The position numbers and the translations under genes were made by a program. The notes below the pieces were generated by a model. The model saw nothing but the letters and a program-made list of their open reading frames with translations, was not told the DNA's origin and made no database searches. Shown in pieces: positions 7,934 to 15,660 of a stretch of 48,646 bases of DNA. This DNA is from Pseudomonas botevensis (lineage in GTDB: Bacteria; Pseudomonadota; Gammaproteobacteria; Pseudomonadales; Pseudomonadaceae), in assembly GCF_019145475.1 (NCBI RefSeq), contig NZ_JAHTKI010000032.1:1-48646 (forward strand). Direction: 5' to 3'. Positions within the stretch are counted from its first letter, which is position 1. Every line of letters starts with the position of its first letter.

Positions 7934-9532
7934 TTAGAAAGTGGCTTGAAGGTTGAAGTGCAGGCGCGATTCCTGTTTCGAGGTGTTCGGCCCTTCGAGC
8001 AGCGGGTAGCCCCAATCGAGGCTGCCGGACAGCCATTTGCTCAGGCTCGCGCGGGTGCCGAGGCCGACGCTGGCGAGGGCGTAATCGGCGTCCTGATCCG
8101 GCAGTTCGTCGCGCAGGTACAGTTGCGCGCCTTCGGCGAAGGCATAGAAGCGCCACTCCTGCATCCAGCCGCCGACGTACTTGGCCAGTGACGGGGTGCG
8201 CAGCTCCTGGCTCAACAGGTAGCCGTCATCGCCGGTGCGCTCGGCGGCCAGATAGCCGCGCACCGAGGTCGCGCCGCCGGCAGAAAATTGCTCGTTGGAC
8301 ACCAGCGGCCCGGAGGCCAGCTGGAACGCGGCTTTACTCGCGCTCTGCCAGTCGTTGTCGAAGGTCCAGGTGAAACTGGTGTCGCCCTTGACCACGGCAA
8401 AGCTCGGGTTGGCGCGGTAGCGCTTGTAGTCGAAATCTTCGTCGGAGCTGCCGTAGCCGAAGATGCTGCGGGTGGCGGCGACCAGGCTCAGGCCGAGGCC
8501 GAGCTGGCTCTTTTCGGTGTAGCGATAGCCGTTGTAGGCGAAGGTGAACGGCGCGTACTTGAGCGGCACCTTGTCGCTCTCCCCGGCCAGGGTCAGGCGT
8601 TCGTCGAAGTCCTTGAAGTCGATGCCCGCCGACAGCGAGTTCGACCAACTGCCGCTGGACGGCAAGGTGTAGATCGCCGACACGCCGTAGGAATGGCCCT
8701 TGCCCAGCACGTTGCTGCCGCCGATGGTGGCGACGTTGCTGTCGGACTGGTAACCGGAGAATTGCAGGCTCCAGCGATCGGTCAGCGGCGCGGTGTAGGA
8801 GCCCGACCAGACCTTGGCGTTGTCGGTGTCCTGGGGCGCGGTGAAGTAGGTCAGGTTGATGCTGTGGCCGAGCTGCCAGAGGTTGTTGTAGCCGAGGCTG
8901 GTGACGGCACGCAGTTTCTCGGTGTCGGCGCTGTAGTCGTTGTTGAGGCCGACGCTGGCGGTCCACGGGTTCTGGTCTTCGACCTGCAGATCGACGTCCA
9001 TGGTGCCGGGGCGCTGACCTTCGCGCACCAGCGGCATGACCTGGCGACCGGGGGTCTTGTTGAGTTGCGCCAGTTCGCCCTGGACCTTGGCGAAATCCGG
9101 CACCTCGCCTTCCTTCAGGGCCGGCACGTTGTCGCGGATGTCCAGCGGCGAATAGTGTTTGGCGCCGACCACGCGCACCCGGCCGACCTCGGTTTCGCTG
9201 ACTTGCAGGTAGACGATGCCGTCGGCCACGGCCTGTTCCGGGAGTTCGACGAACACCGACTGGTAGCCGCGTTCCTGATAGGCCTTCTGCAACGCATCCC
9301 GCGCGCCTTCGATGTCGCTCAGGGCTTTTTGCGGGCCGAGAAACGGGTACACCGCCTCTTCGATGGCCCGCGCGTCGAGCACGGTGTTGCCGCGCACGAA
9401 GTATTCGTTGACGTCCACCAGACGCGGCGGCACGGCGGCCTCAACCGCTTCTTCGGCAATCGCAGGCTGCACGCCGGCCGTCACCAGCAGCCAGCCCCAC
9501 AGCGCCAGCCGTGACGTGAAAATCTGATCCAC
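7934..9532 (-). CDS. ShlB/FhaC-type two-partner secretion transporter (TpsB, PdtB-like)
   Basis: This is a 532-residue protein starting at GTG 9532, preceded by AGGGGG. A signal peptide (about 1-26) is followed by a POTRA domain (about 40-115, starting EYFVRGNTVLDARAIEEAV). A second POTRA-like segment follows (about 120-190, RVRVVGAKHYSPLDIRDNV). A beta-barrel carries the family's hallmark loop-6 motif VRGY (within SAGGATSVRGYL), and the protein ends in phenylalanine. TpsB proteins export one TpsA exoprotein across the outer membrane. No TpsA gene is present in the window. It lies between phdA and exbB, the same order as pdtB in P. aeruginosa. Confidence 0.88.
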   Translation of the reverse strand: MDQIFTSRLALWGWLLVTAGVQPAIAEEAVEAAVPPRLVDVNEYFVRGNTVLDARAIEEAVYPFLGPQKALSDIEGARDALQKAYQERGYQSVFVELPEQAVADGIVYLQVSETEVGRVRVVGAKHYSPLDIRDNVPALKEGEVPDFAKVQGELAQLNKTPGRQVMPLVREGQRPGTMDVDLQVEDQNPWTASVGLNNDYSADTEKLRAVTSLGYNNLWQLGHSINLTYFTAPQDTDNAKVWSGSYTAPLTDRWSLQFSGYQSDSNVATIGGSNVLGKGHSYGVSAIYTLPSSGSWSNSLSAGIDFKDFDERLTLAGESDKVPLKYAPFTFAYNGYRYTEKSQLGLGLSLVAATRSIFGYGSSDEDFDYKRYRANPSFAVVKGDTSFTWTFDNDWQSASKAAFQLASGPLVSNEQFSAGGATSVRGYLAAERTGDDGYLLSQELRTPSLAKYVGGWMQEWRFYAFAEGAQLYLRDELPDQDADYALASVGLGTRASLSKWLSGSLDWGYPLLEGPNTSKQESRLHFNLQATF

Positions 9533-9599
9533 ACTACCCCCTGAATTCGCGATGACCTGATGGCGCTCGAACGCCTTGTGTGTTCGTCGATGACGGCGG

Positions 9600-10211
9600 T
9601 TAGTTGCCGGTTGCCGCCGGGCCTGCGTGCTTGCCCAGCCACGTGTGCAGCAGCGCGAAGTTCAAGGAGAACTCGGGCATTTGCAGCAAGGCGCCGCAGA
9701 ACACTTCGCCGATGATTTTCTGGATGAGCTGCACCGCACGCGGGTTGTTGAGCAGCGTGGCGATGTCTCGACTGAGGACGTTGAAGCTCCAGACTTTCTG
9801 GTTCAGGCCCAGGCCGACGAACCAGCGGAACAGCAGGTTGTAATTGAGCTGTTCGTAGAGCTGCTGCTCGCTGGGCACCGAATACAAAAGTTGCAGGAGC
9901 AGGATGTGCATGACCGTCTGCGGGGCGATCAGCATGCCGGGCTGGGCGTCGAGGTCGTGCAGGATGTCGCGGTGGGCGTCGAGCAAATCGTCGATCTGCG
10001 GACGCAGCAGCACCAGCGAGTGGCCCGGTGGGATGTAGCTGGACACTTCTTTCAAGGCGCCCTGCCAGTCATCCTGCGACACGATCCACACCCACGGCGC
10101 GCCGTAGCGATACACCGAAACCGGCTTCTTGCGCGCGGCCTCGACGATCTTCGACAGGCGTTGATCGAGTTCCTGCATGCCCACTTTCGAGTAGCGTTCC
10201 ATAGTCCCCAT
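9600..10211 (-). CDS. phdA: PhdA-like protein: Phd/YefM-type N-terminus joined to an IS5-type transposase N-terminal domain
   Basis: From ATG 10211 (GGGAG upstream; ATG 10202 is an alternative) the product is 203 residues. Residues about 5-55 resemble Phd/YefM antitoxin DNA-binding domains (MQELDQRLSKIVEAARKKPV, then VYRYGAPWVWIVSQDDW). Residues about 105-165 match the DUF772/InsH N-terminal domain of IS5-family transposases (LLLQLLYSVPSEQQLYEQLN, then YNLLFRWFVGLGLNQKVW). The transposase catalytic part is absent. No toxin gene is adjacent. In P. aeruginosa, PhdA (PA0691) lies beside pdtB and has been linked to prophage lysis and eDNA release in biofilms. This gene is probably first in the operon and may regulate it (inference). 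Confidence 0.75.
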   Translation of the reverse strand: MGTMERYSKVGMQELDQRLSKIVEAARKKPVSVYRYGAPWVWIVSQDDWQGALKEVSSYIPPGHSLVLLRPQIDDLLDAHRDILHDLDAQPGMLIAPQTVMHILLLQLLYSVPSEQQLYEQLNYNLLFRWFVGLGLNQKVWSFNVLSRDIATLLNNPRAVQLIQKIIGEVFCGALLQMPEFSLNFALLHTWLGKHAGPAATGN

Positions 10212-10374
10212 TGCCTCACTCCCGGCGTCCCGCCTCGGCTTGTAAAAAGCGGCCCCAAGGCCCCTCAAGCGCGTTACATAGGCATGACCGGCGCGGCGAT
10301 GTGCTACCGAACTTTTGTCATAAAAGCTTCATTACCGAAGGGGTGAAGGTGAGCGTTCGTATTTCAGATCGCAG

Positions 10375-10678
10375 CCCCCTCACCCTAGCCCTCTCCCGGA
10401 GGGAGAGGGAACCGATTGGGGGATATTGGCGAAATCCGCCGACCTGAAAAGTCATCTTTGAATCCATAAGCGAGCCGCTCGCTCAGGTCGATATACATCG
10501 CCAGACACCTCGGTCGGCCCCCTCTCCCTCCGGAGAGCCAATGGAGGAAAATCCAGAAAATTCGTCGCCCTGAAACCGCTTTGCTGAATCCATAATCGAC
10601 ACGGTCGCTCAGGTCGATGTACATCGCCAGACGCCTCGGTCGGCCCCCTCTCCCTCCGGAGAGGGCTGGGGTGAGGGG
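10375..10678. repeat. Composite inverted-repeat (MITE-like) element with internal 126-bp tandem repeats
   Basis: The gap from 10212 to 10692 holds no convincing gene. The two ends of this element are about 33-35 bases and inverted to one another: left CCCCCTCACCCTAGCCCTCT onward (10375-10409), right ending GAGAGGGCTGGGGTGAGGGG (10646-10678). Each arm is itself a hairpin built on CCCTCTCC/GGAGGGAGAGGG. Between them is a tandem duplication of period about 126 bases, seen from GAATCCATAA at 10460 and again at 10586, both leading to GCTCAGGTCGATNTACATCG and a CCCTCTCCCTCCGGAGAG hairpin. It is likely a non-autonomous mobile repeat of Pseudomonas; no transposase is present. Confidence 0.75.
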
Positions 10679-10692
10679 TAGTGATTTCAGGG

Positions 10693-11976
10693 TCAGGCAT
10701 AGACCGGCCAGGTATCAACGATCCTGCCGCCCCGTACCGCCAGCAAATCGCCGAACTGCAACAGCACGGCTTCGGTCTGGGTCGGCCGCAAAAACACCTG
10801 GTCTTCCACACTCAGCCCCACGGCACTGGAGCCATTGACCATCTCCTGATTCGAACTGCGCCCGTAAACGCCATTGCTTTGAAGCCCCGGCGGCGATTCA
10901 AACTCAGCCATCCAGTTGCCGCCATAGATGAAAAAAGTCTGGCGCTGGTTGGCGTCCCACCACGAAAACAGTTTCGATTTGTCATCCAGCGCCGGAATGT
11001 TCACCGCCCCCGTGCTCTTCAGCACCGGGGTCGCGATGTAAGCGGCAGGCTCGTGCTCGACCAGTGACGGCAAGTCGTAATGGGTCGGTTTGAGCATCGC
11101 CGTGCCCACCGAAACCTCCGTACTCAGGCGCTCGTTTTCATGCATGCGATAGCTCGGACTGCCTGCGGTGTTCAGGCACAAGTCTTCGCGCCACAACGCC
11201 GGAAACTGCTGGCGGGTGAAGTCGACGCAGCGCTGATAAATCACCATCACCTTGGCGAACAATTCTTCAGGCGAGCCGAGAATCCCCGGCACGCCCATGC
11301 CCACGAACGGGTCGTAGCCCATGAACCCGGCGAACTCCAGATGCTGCGGGTTGGCGCCGATCAGCGTGAGCATCTGCCCCAGCACATTCAGGTCGCTGAC
11401 CCCACCGCGATGCAGGCCGACATCCAGTTCGATGTTGATCCGCATCCGCGTGCCCAAGCCCTGCGCGAGCGCCAGGTATTGCTGCAAACGTTCAGGACCA
11501 TCGAGCAGCCATTGCAGTTGCTTCGACGGATCGAACGGGCCTGTGTGGGTTTGATAAAACAGCTGCGCCGAACGCACCGGCAGCGGTTTGCCGAGCAGGA
11601 TGTCGGACTGCGGAAACGTCAGCGCATCGTGGTTGAGAAACGGCTGATGAAACGACATCAAGCGCTGCGTCCCGGCGCGTTGGGCGATGTAGCTCAGCAA
11701 CCCCGGTGCCGGCAGCGACTTCTCCACCAGACGCAGCTGCTTGCCGGTTTTCTTGATCGAGCGCACCACCACGGCGATGTTGTGATCGAGGCGATCCAGA
11801 TCGATCAGCAACACCGGGCGCATCGGCCCCTTGTCCTTGAGTTCGCGATTCAGCCCACGGAAGTAATCGCTGTACGGCCCGCCGCGATCCCCCGGCCGCA
11901 ACCATGCGCCAACCCCGAACAACAGCGCGCCGACACCCAATGTCCCGAACAGAAAATTGCGTCGATTGACCGCCAT
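10693..11976 (-). CDS. Tat-exported PLP-dependent fold-III enzyme (alanine racemase / D-threonine aldolase-like)
   Basis: The start is ATG 11976, which overlaps the upstream stop (TGATG), giving 427 residues. A twin-arginine signal (NRRNFLFGTLGVGALLFGVG) indicates export in folded form with cofactor bound. Residues about 40-300 fit the alanine-racemase N-terminal barrel (RPVLLIDLDRLDHNIAVVV), with the likely PLP lysine in LRLVEKSLPAPGLL. The C-terminal beta domain (about 330-425) resembles DSD1/D-threonine aldolases, but the usual metal-binding His and Cys of the PNHAC-type motif are replaced by PTQTE. The substrate is unknown; a D-amino acid or hydroxy-amino acid is a guess. It is the third gene of an operon with an FAD oxidase and a cytochrome c. 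Confidence 0.75.
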   Translation of the reverse strand: MAVNRRNFLFGTLGVGALLFGVGAWLRPGDRGGPYSDYFRGLNRELKDKGPMRPVLLIDLDRLDHNIAVVVRSIKKTGKQLRLVEKSLPAPGLLSYIAQRAGTQRLMSFHQPFLNHDALTFPQSDILLGKPLPVRSAQLFYQTHTGPFDPSKQLQWLLDGPERLQQYLALAQGLGTRMRINIELDVGLHRGGVSDLNVLGQMLTLIGANPQHLEFAGFMGYDPFVGMGVPGILGSPEELFAKVMVIYQRCVDFTRQQFPALWREDLCLNTAGSPSYRMHENERLSTEVSVGTAMLKPTHYDLPSLVEHEPAAYIATPVLKSTGAVNIPALDDKSKLFSWWDANQRQTFFIYGGNWMAEFESPPGLQSNGVYGRSSNQEMVNGSSAVGLSVEDQVFLRPTQTEAVLLQFGDLLAVRGGRIVDTWPVYA

Positions 11977-13370
11977 CAGCTCACCCCCAGAATCGATGAC
12001 AGATGCGCATTGAGAAACTTGCCGCTCGGGTCGAGGGCCTGGCGCACCTGAATGAACTCCTGCCAACGCGGGTACAGGGTCTGCAGGGTTCTCGCGTTGA
12101 GCGTGTGCAACTTGCCCCAGTGCGGACGACCGTTATATTTCCAGAAGATCGGTTCGATGGCGGCGAAAAAGTTGTGGTGATCCATCTGGTAATGCTGGTG
12201 GACCGAAATCGAACAGCTGTCGCGACCCTCGAACATGCTCAGGGGAATGTCGTCGGCCTTGACGTAGCGGTACTCGATGGGAAACCAGGTGCGCAGGTCC
12301 TTGTCCTGAATCAGCTTGAGAATCTCCCGCAGGCAGGCCGGGCCGTATTCTGCCGGGACTGAATACTCCATCTCGTTGAAGCGCACGGTGCGCACGTTGG
12401 CGTAGACATCGAACGAGTCGCCGACCCGATCCTCGAAGCTCGCCAGCAGCCGCAGACTGTTGAGCAGGTGGCGGCGCAGATCGGGGAAATCACTGCCGTA
12501 CTTGTCGATCTTTTCGATCAGGGTCACGAACTCGTTGCCGCCCTCCTCTTCAGGGCTGATCGGCGGCGTGGCCGGGTCGTCGGTTTCGTTGAGGGCGATG
12601 GACAAGGCGTAGTCGGAATGGGTGACGACAAGCATTTCCCAGTGCTGGTTTTCCGAAGTGTTCTTGTCCAGGTCTTCGAGCAGCTCTTCGGTTTTGGCGA
12701 TCCACTGACGCTCGCGCAGACGATAAGCCGGGCGGTTTTGCAGGCGGATTTTGCTGGCGACTCCGAGCGCCCCGAGGGACACCCGCGCGGCATTGAACAC
12801 GTCGGGATGGCGCTGGCTGTCGCAGTCGAGCACGTCACCGTTGGCGGTCACCAGTTGCAGACCGCAGACGTGCGCCGAGTAGGACTGGAAGGTCTTGCCG
12901 GTGCCGTGGGTCGAGGTGGAAATCGCGCCGGCGAGGGTCTGGTAGTCGATGTCGGCCATGTTCTGCAAGGCCTGGCCGATGTCCTTGAGCGGCACGCCCA
13001 TGCGCGACATCGGGGTGCCGGCGGCGAATTCCGCTTGCAGGGTTTTCGGATCGTGATCGAGCAGCCCGCTGAAGTAACTGAGGGACAGCAACGTACCATC
13101 GGTGGGCACCAGGGCGCTGAAGGAATGCGCCGAGCCGACCGGGCGCACCTTGCCCGGTGCCTGGCGGATCACGCTGGTCAACTCGTCAAGATTTTTCGGC
13201 GCGAGCCGTGCGGCGGGCTGGCAACTCTGCCCGCCCGACCAGTTGCGCCACGGAATCAGCCGGGGCGCGCGTAGCAACTGGCCCAACGCCGGAGTCGCCG
13301 CCAGCGCGCTGAACGCCCCGACAATGCTTGCCCGCTGCAACAGCTGCCGGCGTGTCAGATCTATCGGCAT
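11976..13370 (-). CDS. Tat-exported FAD-linked sugar-lactone oxidase (D-arabinono-1,4-lactone oxidase family)
   Basis: This is a 464-residue protein with a twin-arginine signal (LTRRQLLQRASIVGAFSALA, cleavage near ATPALG). Residues about 50-220 form the VAO/PCMH-type FAD-binding domain, with VRPVGSAHSFSALVPTDGTL and the STHGTGK loop. Residues about 230-460 are the ALO-type C-terminal domain, with GRPHWGKLHTLNARTL near the end. It would oxidise a lactone or sugar in the periplasm and probably pass electrons to the neighbouring c-type cytochrome rather than to oxygen (inference from gene order). The stop overlaps the ATG of the PLP enzyme, so the two are coupled. Confidence 0.85.
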   Translation of the reverse strand: MPIDLTRRQLLQRASIVGAFSALAATPALGQLLRAPRLIPWRNWSGGQSCQPAARLAPKNLDELTSVIRQAPGKVRPVGSAHSFSALVPTDGTLLSLSYFSGLLDHDPKTLQAEFAAGTPMSRMGVPLKDIGQALQNMADIDYQTLAGAISTSTHGTGKTFQSYSAHVCGLQLVTANGDVLDCDSQRHPDVFNAARVSLGALGVASKIRLQNRPAYRLRERQWIAKTEELLEDLDKNTSENQHWEMLVVTHSDYALSIALNETDDPATPPISPEEEGGNEFVTLIEKIDKYGSDFPDLRRHLLNSLRLLASFEDRVGDSFDVYANVRTVRFNEMEYSVPAEYGPACLREILKLIQDKDLRTWFPIEYRYVKADDIPLSMFEGRDSCSISVHQHYQMDHHNFFAAIEPIFWKYNGRPHWGKLHTLNARTLQTLYPRWQEFIQVRQALDPSGKFLNAHLSSILGVS

Positions 13371-13380
13371 GCCAGGCTCC

Positions 13381-13743
13381 TTATTGTGGGAGGGGCTGGT
13401 CGGCCATGAAGCCGATCAACTGGAGGAACTGTTCTTCCGAGCACTCCACGCACTGGCCCATCGGCGGCATGCCGTTGTAGCCGTTGATGGCGTGGTCGAG
13501 CAGCGTGTCGGTGCCCTGCCGCACCCGTGGCTCCCAGGCCTTGCGGTCACCGGTGAGCGGCGCGTTCGCGGCGGGGTTGGCGTGGCAGAGCTGGCAACTG
13601 TTGGCGTAGATCTGCGCCAGGGCCGGGTCGGAGGGTGTGGCGCTGCTGGCGACGCCGTTGGCGGCTGGGGATTTGGCCTCATCGCCGCAGCCGGGCAGCG
13701 CCATCGACAGCGCCAGCAGTAAGGTGAACGGGAATGCCCGCAT
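13381..13743 (-). CDS. Small c-type cytochrome
   Basis: This is a 120-residue protein. The N-terminus is a signal peptide with a possible lipobox (ALSMALPGCGDEAKS), so it may be a membrane-anchored lipoprotein. The haem c attachment motif CXXCH is present as CQLCH near residue 57. The axial methionine is probably in NGYNGMPPMGQC near residue 95, and a second cysteine pair (CVEC) resembles cytochrome c5. It is the first gene of the three-gene operon and ends 10 bases before the oxidase start. It is the likely electron acceptor for that oxidase. Confidence 0.85.
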   Translation of the reverse strand: MRAFPFTLLLALSMALPGCGDEAKSPAANGVASSATPSDPALAQIYANSCQLCHANPAANAPLTGDRKAWEPRVRQGTDTLLDHAINGYNGMPPMGQCVECSEEQFLQLIGFMADQPLPQ

Positions 13744-14021
13744 AACGATCCTCGCGTGGGATACCGCTTATTGTTGTGATCACACCTTAAGGCAGGCGCG
13801 CCAGCGGGTTGAGGGCAATGCGGGACAGTGAGGGGGGCTTCGGGGGCCAGTGGAGGTCCTTCGAACGGCCACCATGGTTTTCATCCGCCCCTCAGCGCTC
13901 TGTTCCGCGCCTCCGGGTGACATTCGCGTGACATTTGCCGGGTTAAATTCCAGCGCATTCAGGCGTATAACCTGTACAGACTTTCCAATCTGCACGCCGA
14001 CATCACACACGGGGTAGCGAC

Positions 14022-15647
14022 ATGACCACAGCAAACATCCTTGGCAACCTGTTCCCTTCTGTCAGCGACATCCCGGAAAAATACCGCCTCGACGGCCAGA
14101 TCGAACAACGCGACTACCTGGTCGACGGCCAGTTGCGCCGCTGGGACGGCCCGCTCGCCACGGTGCGCAGCCCGGTCTACCTTCAGGGTGAAAACGGCGA
14201 AGAACAGGTCATCCTCGGCAGCACCCCGCTGCTGGATGCCGACACCGCCCTCACCGCGCTCGACGCCGCCGTGCGCGCCTACGACCGCGGTCAGGGTCTG
14301 TGGCCGACCATGCGCGTGGCCGAGCGCATTCAACACGTCGAAGCGTTCCTCGGACGCATGCGCCAGCAGCGCGACGCCGTGGTGAAACTGCTGATGTGGG
14401 AAATCGGCAAGAACCTCAAGGACTCGGAAAAAGAGTTCGACCGCACCTGCGACTACATCGTCGACACCATCAATGCCCTGAAAGAACTCGACCGCCGCTC
14501 CAGCCGCTTCGAGCTGGAACAGGACACCCTCGGGCAGATCCGCCGCGTTCCCCTCGGCGTGGCGCTGTGCATGGGGCCTTACAACTACCCGCTGAACGAA
14601 ACCTTCACCACGCTGATCCCGGCGCTGATCATGGGCAACACCGTGGTGTTCAAACCGGCCAAGCTCGGGGTGTTGCTGATTCGCCCGTTGCTCGAAGCCT
14701 TCCGCGACAGCTTCCCCACCGGCGTGATCAACGTGATCTACGGCAGCGGCCGCGAAACCGTGAGCGCGCTGATGGCCAGCGGCAAGATCGACATCTTCGC
14801 CTTCATCGGCACCAACAAGGCCGCCAGCGACCTGAAGAAACTGCACCCGAAACCGCACCGCCTGCGCGCCGCCCTCGGGCTGGACGCGAAGAACCCCGGC
14901 ATCGTCCTGCCCGAGGTGGACCTGGACAACGCGGTCAGCGAAGCGGTGACCGGCTCGCTGTCGTTCAACGGCCAGCGCTGCACGGCGCTGAAAATCCTCT
15001 TCGTGCATGAGGATGTGGTCGACAGTTTCATCGAGAAATTCAACGCCAGACTGGCCGCGCTCAAACCCGGCATGCCGTGGGACAGCGGCGTGGCGCTGAC
15101 GCCGCTGCCGGAGTCGGGCAAGGTCGACTACCTGCACGGCCTGGTCGATGACGCCGTGAGCAAAGGCGCGGAAGTGGTCAACCCGAATGGCGGCGAATCC
15201 CGCGCCTCGTTCTTCTACCCGGCGCTGCTGTACCCGGTCACGCCGCAGATGCGCGTGTACCAGGAAGAGCAGTTCGGCCCGGTGGTGCCGATCGTGCCGT
15301 ACCGTCACCTCGATACCGTGATCGATTACGTGCTGGAGTCGGATTTCGGCCAGCAACTGAGCATCTTCGGCACCAATCCGGTGGCGGTCGGCCGGCTGGT
15401 CGACACCTTTGCCAACCAGGTCGGGCGGATCAACCTCAACGCCCAGTGCCAGCGCGGCCCGGACACCTACCCGTTCAACGGCCGCAAGAACTCCGCCGAA
15501 GGTACGCTGTCGGTACACGATGCGTTGCGGGTGTTTTCGATCCGCACCCTGGTGGCGACCAAGTTCCAGGACAGCAACAAGGATCTGATCAGCGAGATCA
15601 TTCGCGGCCGGGACTCGAACTTCATCGCCACCGACTACATCTTCTGA
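14022..15647 (+). CDS. NADP-dependent glyceraldehyde-3-phosphate dehydrogenase-like aldehyde dehydrogenase
   Basis: This is a 541-residue ALDH-superfamily protein. The cofactor-binding part (about 90-300) contains MGPYNYPLNETFTTLIPALI and the FKPAKLG motif. The catalytic domain carries the nucleophile in FNGQRCTALK (Cys near residue 325). GapN enzymes oxidise glyceraldehyde-3-phosphate to 3-phosphoglycerate with NADP+ and no phosphate. An oddity is that the conserved ELGGK motif reads GLDAK here (in LRAALGLDAKNPGIV), so the usual general-base glutamate is missing. That may define a subfamily rather than inactivation. The gene starts 279 bases from the divergent cytochrome operon and is followed 13 bases later by the FUSC gene. 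Confidence 0.8.
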   Translation: MTTANILGNLFPSVSDIPEKYRLDGQIEQRDYLVDGQLRRWDGPLATVRSPVYLQGENGEEQVILGSTPLLDADTALTALDAAVRAYDRGQGLWPTMRVAERIQHVEAFLGRMRQQRDAVVKLLMWEIGKNLKDSEKEFDRTCDYIVDTINALKELDRRSSRFELEQDTLGQIRRVPLGVALCMGPYNYPLNETFTTLIPALIMGNTVVFKPAKLGVLLIRPLLEAFRDSFPTGVINVIYGSGRETVSALMASGKIDIFAFIGTNKAASDLKKLHPKPHRLRAALGLDAKNPGIVLPEVDLDNAVSEAVTGSLSFNGQRCTALKILFVHEDVVDSFIEKFNARLAALKPGMPWDSGVALTPLPESGKVDYLHGLVDDAVSKGAEVVNPNGGESRASFFYPALLYPVTPQMRVYQEEQFGPVVPIVPYRHLDTVIDYVLESDFGQQLSIFGTNPVAVGRLVDTFANQVGRINLNAQCQRGPDTYPFNGRKNSAEGTLSVHDALRVFSIRTLVATKFQDSNKDLISEIIRGRDSNFIATDYIF

Positions 15648-15660
15648 GGAGAAACCGCCC

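Noticed and set aside
6136..7956. 606-codon rightward ORF opposite exbB
   Set aside because: Antisense shadow rich in His, Gly, Arg and Gln; the leftward frame encodes clear ExbB and DUF2341 motifs.
9600..10211. Active insertion sequence
   Set aside because: Only the transposase N-terminal domain is present, with no catalytic triad, no terminal repeats around it and an intact operon context.
10309..10334. PhoB-box-like sequence TTGTCATAAAAGCTTCAT upstream of phdA
   Set aside because: Only the first half matches the consensus and it is in the wrong orientation for the leftward operon. Phosphate control of the related P. aeruginosa locus makes it tempting but not supported.
10440..10645. CRISPR-like array
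   Set aside because: Only two long diverged units of 126 bases, with no short repeat-spacer pattern and no cas genes.
13959..15518. 519-codon leftward ORF opposite the GapN-like gene
   Set aside because: Antisense shadow; the rightward frame has clear ALDH motifs.
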